Assembly: GCA_012517765.1 (NCBI GenBank)
Contig: JAAYUI010000019.1
Span: forward strand, 1 to 64,000
Length of the DNA stretch: 64,000 nt
Source of the DNA: Caldisericales bacterium
GTDB taxonomy: Bacteria; Caldisericota; Caldisericia; JAAYUI01
Reading direction: 5' to 3'
The position numbers and the translations under genes were made by a program. The stretch's first letter is position 1. Every line of letters begins with the position of its first letter. Below are positions 59,401 through 64,000 of this stretch, one piece after another. The notes beneath the pieces were generated by a model. It was not told where the DNA came from. It searched no databases and worked only from the letters and a program-made list of their open reading frames with translations.

Positions 59401-60474
59401 ATGGGTGAAAAAATCTTAATGAAGGGTGCTGAAGCCATTGGTGAGGCCGCAATAAGGGCAGGTTGCCGCCACTTCTTCGGCTATCCGATAACACCACAAA
59501 ATGAAGCGCCAGCATACATGGCAAGGCGTCTTCCAGAGGTAAACGGAACATTTTTGCAGGCAGAATCGGAAGTTGCAGCCATCAATATGCTTTATGGCTG
59601 TGCAGCAGCAGGCAAAAGAGTCATCACAACATCATCTTCGCCAGGCATATCGCTCATGCAGGAAGGGCTTTCCTACATAGCAGGCTCTGAGCTGCCAGTT
59701 GTGGTGATGAACGTGGTAAGGGGTGGCCCGGGCCTTGGTGACATTGCCCCGGCGCAATGCGACTACTTCCAGGCTGTAAAAGGCGGCGGACACGGAGATT
59801 ATCATCTCATAGTCCTCGCTCCATCAACTGTTCAGGAAAGCATTGACCTTATGAAACTGGCATTTGATCTTGCAGACAAGTATCGCAATCCGGTGATGAT
59901 GCTCTCCGACGGTCTTTTGGGGCAGATGATGGAAGCAGTTGAATTTCCAGGTTTTGTTGACATCGAACAACTCCCAAAAAAACCTTGGGCTGCTGATGGT
60001 ATGCAGGGAAAAAGGACCAGAAACCTCGTCAACTCGTTTGACCTTCTTCCAGAAGGCCTGGAAGTGATGAACAAGAAGATGTGGTCAAAATATGCTGAAG
60101 TCGAAAAAAACGAAGTCAGATTTGAGGAAGTTGAAACAGCTGACGCTGAATATGTCTTCGTTGCATACGGCACCGTTGCCCGCATCATCAAAACTGTAAT
60201 CAAAGATCTCCGCTCAAAAGGACATAAAGTAGGGCTTCTGAGGCCAATCACCCTTTATCCTTTCCCAAGCAAACAACTCCTCGCCCTCTCTGAAAACCCA
60301 AGAGTAAAGTTCTTCCTCGACGTCGAACTGAGCTTTGGCCAGATGATCGAAGATGTCAAACTCTCAACAGAATTCAAGAAACCGGTCCACTTCTATGGTC
60401 GCCAGGGTGGCATGCTGCCAGAACCGAACGAGATCTCCGAAGTAATGCTTAAGCTTATGAAGGAGGCAAAGTAA
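59401..60474 (+). CDS. vorB: 2-oxoacid:ferredoxin oxidoreductase alpha subunit, VorB type
   Basis: The 357-residue alpha subunit resembles the 3-methyl-2-oxobutanoate (2-ketoisovalerate) enzyme: KILMKGAEAIGEAAIRAGC, HFFGYPITPQNEAPAYMA, QAESEVAAINMLYGCAAAG, RGGPGLGDIAPAQCDYFQAV and GGHGDYHLIVLAPSTVQ are typical of VorB. It degrades branched-chain 2-oxoacids to acyl-CoA with reduction of ferredoxin; the exact substrate range is inferred. The stop overlaps the next gene (TAATG). Confidence 0.92.
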   Translation: MGEKILMKGAEAIGEAAIRAGCRHFFGYPITPQNEAPAYMARRLPEVNGTFLQAESEVAAINMLYGCAAAGKRVITTSSSPGISLMQEGLSYIAGSELPVVVMNVVRGGPGLGDIAPAQCDYFQAVKGGGHGDYHLIVLAPSTVQESIDLMKLAFDLADKYRNPVMMLSDGLLGQMMEAVEFPGFVDIEQLPKKPWAADGMQGKRTRNLVNSFDLLPEGLEVMNKKMWSKYAEVEKNEVRFEEVETADAEYVFVAYGTVARIIKTVIKDLRSKGHKVGLLRPITLYPFPSKQLLALSENPRVKFFLDVELSFGQMIEDVKLSTEFKKPVHFYGRQGGMLPEPNEISEVMLKLMKEAK

Positions 60475-61217
60475 TGGAACAGCTAAACCACATGCCAACT
60501 CCACTCATGGATACCCCGAGGAGCTATTGCCCGGGATGCACCCATGGAGTAATCCACAGGCTTGTTGCCGAAGTTATCGAGGAAATGGACCTTCTCCAGA
60601 AGGCAATCATTGTCCTTCCGGTCGGATGCTCTACGCTTGCAGTCGACTACTTTGCATTTGATTCGGTGCAGTCTGCTCACGGTCGTGCACCGGCCGTTGC
60701 CACTGGAGTTAAAAGGGCCCTCCCGGACAGATTTGTAATGACCTATCAGGGAGATGGCGATCTCGCCTCAATCGGTGCCGCCGAAATGGTCCATGCGGCC
60801 ACCAGGGGTGAACTCATCACCACCATCTTTGTCAACAATGGCATTTATGGAATGACCGGTGGACAGATGGCCCCAACCTCGCTGATGGGCTGGAAAACCG
60901 AGACTTCCCCGTACGGAAGAACGGCACAGGCAAACGGTTATCCAATCAGGGTCTCCGAGATGCTCGCCCAGCTCAATGGTCCAGCCTATATAGCCAGAAC
61001 AGATGTTGTTTCTGTTCCTGGAATCAACAAAACAAAGGCTGCAATCAAAAAAGCTTTTACAGCACAGATCAAGGGCCTTGGCTACTCAATTGTTGAAATT
61101 CTCTCCACCTGCCCGACAAACTGGGGAATGACCCCGGTTGACGCACTCAAGAGGGTCAAAGAGGAAACAATGAAGTATTATCCTCTCGGTGAATTCAAAG
61201 TTGCGGAGGGACTCTGA
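60474..61217 (+). CDS. vorA: 2-oxoacid:ferredoxin oxidoreductase beta subunit (TPP binding)
   Basis: The 247-residue beta subunit has the cluster cysteines in YCPGCTHGV, LPVGCSTLA and CPTNWGM, and the TPP motif TYQGDGDLASIGAAEMVHA with FVNNGIYGMTGGQMAPTS, typical of KorB/VorA enzymes. Start and stop are coupled to the alpha and gamma genes (TAATG, TGATG). Unlike the PFOR operon, no ferredoxin-like delta subunit gene is present in this cluster. Confidence 0.93.
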   Translation: MEQLNHMPTPLMDTPRSYCPGCTHGVIHRLVAEVIEEMDLLQKAIIVLPVGCSTLAVDYFAFDSVQSAHGRAPAVATGVKRALPDRFVMTYQGDGDLASIGAAEMVHAATRGELITTIFVNNGIYGMTGGQMAPTSLMGWKTETSPYGRTAQANGYPIRVSEMLAQLNGPAYIARTDVVSVPGINKTKAAIKKAFTAQIKGLGYSIVEILSTCPTNWGMTPVDALKRVKEETMKYYPLGEFKVAEGL

Positions 61218-61762
61218 TGGCACAACACGAACTTGTCGCCGCCGGATTTGGCGGACAGGGAATCATGATGCTCGGCAAGCTTTTTGCCGAAGCAGGCGTT
61301 CTAGAAGGCAATTATGCCACCTTCCTTCCCTCCTATGGCCCAGCCATGAGGGGTGGAACGGCAAATTGTGCCATAGTTATCTCCAAAGAGCCAATTGCCT
61401 CGCCAGTGCTTCCACATCCAAAAGTGTGTGTAGTAATGAACCTTCCATCACTTAAGACCTTTGAGCCACTAGTTGCCCCAGGAGGCACTCTCATAATCAA
61501 TTCCTCCCTAATCAAGGAGAAAGCCAAAAGGACCGACATAAAAACTATCTATGTACCTGCAAATGAAATTGCTGAAAAAGCAGGAATGGTAAAAGCGGCA
61601 AACATAGTTGTCCTTGGTGTTGTCGTCAAGGCAACCGGCGCAGTAAAGGCAGAATCGGCGAAAGAGGCCATCAAGCAGACCCTCGGGGAAGCAAAAGCAA
61701 AATATCTTCCAATAAACCTGCAAGTTCTTGATGCAGGCCTGAATTTCGACATCAATGGATAG
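61217..61762 (+). CDS. vorC: 2-oxoacid:ferredoxin oxidoreductase gamma subunit
   Basis: The 181-residue gamma subunit: ELVAAGFGGQGIMMLGKLFA, then FLPSYGPAMRGGTANCAIVI, as in KorC/VorC. The gene order alpha-beta-gamma differs from the gamma-delta-alpha-beta order of the PFOR cluster at 42668, so the two operons are separate lineages and not a recent duplication. It overlaps the peptidase gene by eight bases. Confidence 0.92.
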   Translation: MAQHELVAAGFGGQGIMMLGKLFAEAGVLEGNYATFLPSYGPAMRGGTANCAIVISKEPIASPVLPHPKVCVVMNLPSLKTFEPLVAPGGTLIINSSLIKEKAKRTDIKTIYVPANEIAEKAGMVKAANIVVLGVVVKATGAVKAESAKEAIKQTLGEAKAKYLPINLQVLDAGLNFDING

Positions 61763-62855
61763 CAAAAGGCTCCTCAAGACTTTTCTCGACCTTGTCCAGA
61801 TCCCGTCTGAATCAGGAAAAGAAAAGCCGGTAACTGACTACCTTGTGGCCAGGCTGCAATCTCTGGGTCTTGAGGTCTGGGTGGACGACGCTGGAAGTAG
61901 AATCGGATCCAACAGTGGAAACATAATGGGCAGGCTCAAGGGGAGCCTGCCTGGTTCCATAGCATTTTCATCACACCAGGACACAGTAGTCCCGGGTGTT
62001 GGGATAAAACCCCAAATTGCTGATGGAATAATACGCTCAGATGGAACAACGGTCCTTGGCGCAGATGACAAGGCCGGCTTGGCTTGTGTCCTGGAAATGC
62101 TTGAATACATAAAGGACAAACCACACTCGACAATAGAGGTTGTTTTTGACATCTGTGAAGAGGTAGGTCTCAGAGGTGCCACACAGTTTGATACATCAAA
62201 ACTGGAAAGCAAATATTCGGTAATCCTGGATGTTGATGGTGCACCCGGAAGAATAAGCATTGCCGCACCATATCAGGACGTTTGCAAGGTTACAATCAAG
62301 GGCAAGCCGTCACACGCTGGCATCGCACCCGAAAAGGGAATCTCGGCAATCGAGGTAGCGTCAAGGGCCATTGCGTCGATGAAGCTTGGCAAAATAGATG
62401 ACGAAACGACTTCAAATATTGGCATCATAAGCGGTGGCAAAGCCACAAACATTGTCCCTGAAGAATGCAGGATTGAAATGGAAGCAAGATCGAGGGACGA
62501 AGCCAAACTGAATGCCCAGACCAAACACATGCTTGACAGGTTTGAGGAAGAGGCAAAAAAAGCTGGTGCCACTGTGGAAGTCTCAAGAGAGCGGGTTTTT
62601 ATGGGATACAAATTCAGTGAAACAGACCCACTCCCGTCGCTTGTCGCCCAGGCAGCCAGGGACGTTGGCCTCCAGCCTCAATTTATTCGCTCTGGAGGAG
62701 GATCAGTCTCAAATATCTTCAATGCCAAGGGGCTTGCATCCGTTGTAGTTGGTGTCGGCTTTGAAAACCCACACTCAAAGGACGAATTCATAAGGATCTC
62801 GGACCTTGAGGCATCAGCAAATTGGGTCATCAGGATGGTCGAGCTGGTAAAATGA
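61755..62855 (+). CDS. M20 family metallopeptidase, PepT-like
   Basis: A 366-residue zinc-dependent exopeptidase of the M20/PepT-like group. Metal ligands and catalytic residues are in AFSSHQDTVVPG (His-x-Asp), LGADDKAGLACVLEML, FDICEEVGLRGA (catalytic and ligand Glu) and NPHSKDEFI (C-terminal His). The dimerisation domain includes KGKPSHAGIAPEKGISAIE. It probably releases amino acids from small peptides; amino acids would feed the VOR enzyme encoded just upstream, a plausible but unproven link. Confidence 0.92.
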   Translation: MDSKRLLKTFLDLVQIPSESGKEKPVTDYLVARLQSLGLEVWVDDAGSRIGSNSGNIMGRLKGSLPGSIAFSSHQDTVVPGVGIKPQIADGIIRSDGTTVLGADDKAGLACVLEMLEYIKDKPHSTIEVVFDICEEVGLRGATQFDTSKLESKYSVILDVDGAPGRISIAAPYQDVCKVTIKGKPSHAGIAPEKGISAIEVASRAIASMKLGKIDDETTSNIGIISGGKATNIVPEECRIEMEARSRDEAKLNAQTKHMLDRFEEEAKKAGATVEVSRERVFMGYKFSETDPLPSLVAQAARDVGLQPQFIRSGGGSVSNIFNAKGLASVVVGVGFENPHSKDEFIRISDLEASANWVIRMVELVK

Positions 62856-64000
62856 TGAAAAAAGCACTATCGGCCTTGATCGTATTTTTGGTAATGGTGC
62901 TGCCTCTTTCAGGAACATTTGCACTAAAAGACATCCAGGTATCCTTTATGGGTGGGTTCCAGGCAACAGATTACCAGAAAACAACTATTGAGGCCGATAT
63001 TGTGACTCAATTCAAATTGATCCAGGACAATCTTGGACGCTCTTTAAATACATGGTTGAATGTCGAAGTTTTCCCAAGCTACCAGTCTATTTTGACCAAA
63101 CAGGCCAGATTTATTGATTCTGACACGATAAGGGTTGTCGTAACAATCGACTATATTAAAAAAACTGGCTCCACAAAGCCGGTTTTTTATGAAATCCTCT
63201 CTGCGCTGTACCCGAATTGTCCAGAACAGACAAAGAGGATACTTTCTTTCTATTTCACATCAGGTTACCAGAAAACAAACCTCCAGTCTTTTGCTTCACT
63301 TTGCAGGATAGTTTTTGCCGAAGAAGAAATCCCGGTTTCCGCAGAAGAGAACGAGCTAACGCTCCAGGTTCTGGCAAGGGCAGCTGCAAGAATACAGAAT
63401 ATTGGCCAGAACGAGTCCCAGGCAAAACTTCTCGAGTTCCTCCAGACAAGCGTCAGGGACGGCATAGACAAGGCAATAAAACAAATTTACGATGACAACC
63501 TGAAAAGCTTTGTCAGGTCAGCACAACTTCCACTACCTCCAAAAACTGGCAGGGAAGAGCTTGTTGTTCTTGTAAAAGACTACCTTGCATATTCACATGC
63601 ATACCCCAAAAACAAAACGCCAGCAGACCAGGCAAGCATGCAATCAAAACTTGACGAGATAAATATCGCAATCTACCAGGCAGCAACCGGAAAAACTGGC
63701 GAGCTTAAAACCACCCTTGAAGAGCTTTCCGGGGAACTGAAGGTCTGCAGGGTTAGGGACATGGCATGGTGGATATTTGGACTAATAAGCGTTTTTATCG
63801 TGATTGTTTTCTTTATGGTTCTGTTGCGCCTTTCCAGAGAGTATGGAACGCAGAGAATCCAAAAATCCTTTTTTATAAAAGATGAACCAGCAACCAAAAA
63901 AACCACCCCCACCCTTTCCACCCAAGAAACCATGGAGACCAGACCCACAGAAGAGGGTACAACAAAAAAGAGGTTCAGGGGCAAAAGGGTCCCGAGAACA
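62852..64000 (+). CDS. Secreted/membrane protein with one C-terminal helix, partial (runs off window)
   Basis: The frame stays open to the window end (about 383 residues so far). An N-terminal signal peptide (KKALSALIVFLVMVLPLSGTFA) is followed by about 280 extracytoplasmic residues with no motif I know, then one membrane helix (WWIFGLISVFIVIVFFMVLL) and a Thr- and Lys-rich cytoplasmic tail (TKKTTPTLSTQET). The ATG overlaps the peptidase stop (ATGATG). Function unknown; the layout suggests a sensor or adaptor. Confidence 0.75.
   Translation, partial: MMKKALSALIVFLVMVLPLSGTFALKDIQVSFMGGFQATDYQKTTIEADIVTQFKLIQDNLGRSLNTWLNVEVFPSYQSILTKQARFIDSDTIRVVVTIDYIKKTGSTKPVFYEILSALYPNCPEQTKRILSFYFTSGYQKTNLQSFASLCRIVFAEEEIPVSAEENELTLQVLARAAARIQNIGQNESQAKLLEFLQTSVRDGIDKAIKQIYDDNLKSFVRSAQLPLPPKTGREELVVLVKDYLAYSHAYPKNKTPADQASMQSKLDEINIAIYQAATGKTGELKTTLEELSGELKVCRVRDMAWWIFGLISVFIVIVFFMVLLRLSREYGTQRIQKSFFIKDEPATKKTTPTLSTQETMETRPTEEGTTKKRFRGKRVPRT

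Overview
The window reads as about 64 kb of one bacterial chromosome with mid-range GC, very dense coding and no rRNA, CRISPR or prophage. The organism looks like an anaerobe: it has a four-gene pyruvate:ferredoxin oxidoreductase, a branched-chain 2-oxoacid:ferredoxin oxidoreductase, an archaeal-type aspartyl-tRNA synthetase and a variant of the clostridial SCIFF radical-SAM peptide system. I do not assign a phylum. Genes inside operons overlap by 1-13 bases (ATGA, TAATG, TGATG), and most converging gene pairs overlap at their 3' ends.

Layout. 1-2501: the tail of an IS1595-type insertion sequence abuts a 5'-truncated, frameshifted serine hydrolase. 2511-7855: an orphan gene on the minus strand, then smpB, a six-SH3b cell-wall amidase, rph and rdgB. 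7818-9420: ruvB-queH (minus). 9499-12843: nadA-nadB-nadC. 12801-21551 (minus): aspS, miaB, a methionine-gamma-lyase-like gene, yjbQ, tsaB, rimI and tsaD, then a PhoB/PhoR-like two-component pair. 21640-27141: DHH-CBS-CCA nucleotidyltransferase, a catalytically dead M50 homologue, trpS, scpA, scpB. 27131-28185 (minus): minD-minE. 28296-29849: gpmI. 29880-34508: two pairs of related polytopic membrane proteins around an alpha/beta hydrolase, plus tRNA-Leu, tRNA-Cys and tRNA-Gly. 34564-39133: small ORFs, then the serine genes (class V aminotransferase, serA, DUF1015). 39260-42593: pth, an Mrr-type endonuclease, a FecR-like protein and a class III sirtuin. 42668-45547: the PFOR genes. 45598-50035: a nuclease-methyltransferase restriction enzyme invaded in frame by repeats, a small membrane protein and a repeat-filled spacer. 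50037-53586: a heterodimeric ABC exporter. 53667-54715: a PspA-like protein and a membrane partner. 54705-56158 (minus): the SCIFF-like maturase and its precursor. 56239-64000: a KtrA-like protein, two lipoproteins (PQQ-type propeller and ethylbenzene-dehydrogenase-like), the VOR genes, an M20 peptidase and a membrane protein cut by the window end.

Two broader patterns stand out. First, many first genes have a sigma70-type promoter (TTGAnn, spacer usually 16, TAnnnT) whose -10 box ends only 7-9 bases before the start codon with no Shine-Dalgarno, implying leaderless mRNAs (smpB, ruvB, nadA, DHH-CCA, gpmI, pth, two membrane-protein genes). Second, the most novel-looking locus is the ranthipeptide-like cassette at 54705-56158: five cysteines instead of six, a perfect hairpin at the maturase 5' end, and a maturase frame that continues straight from the precursor stop codon with no normal start codon.
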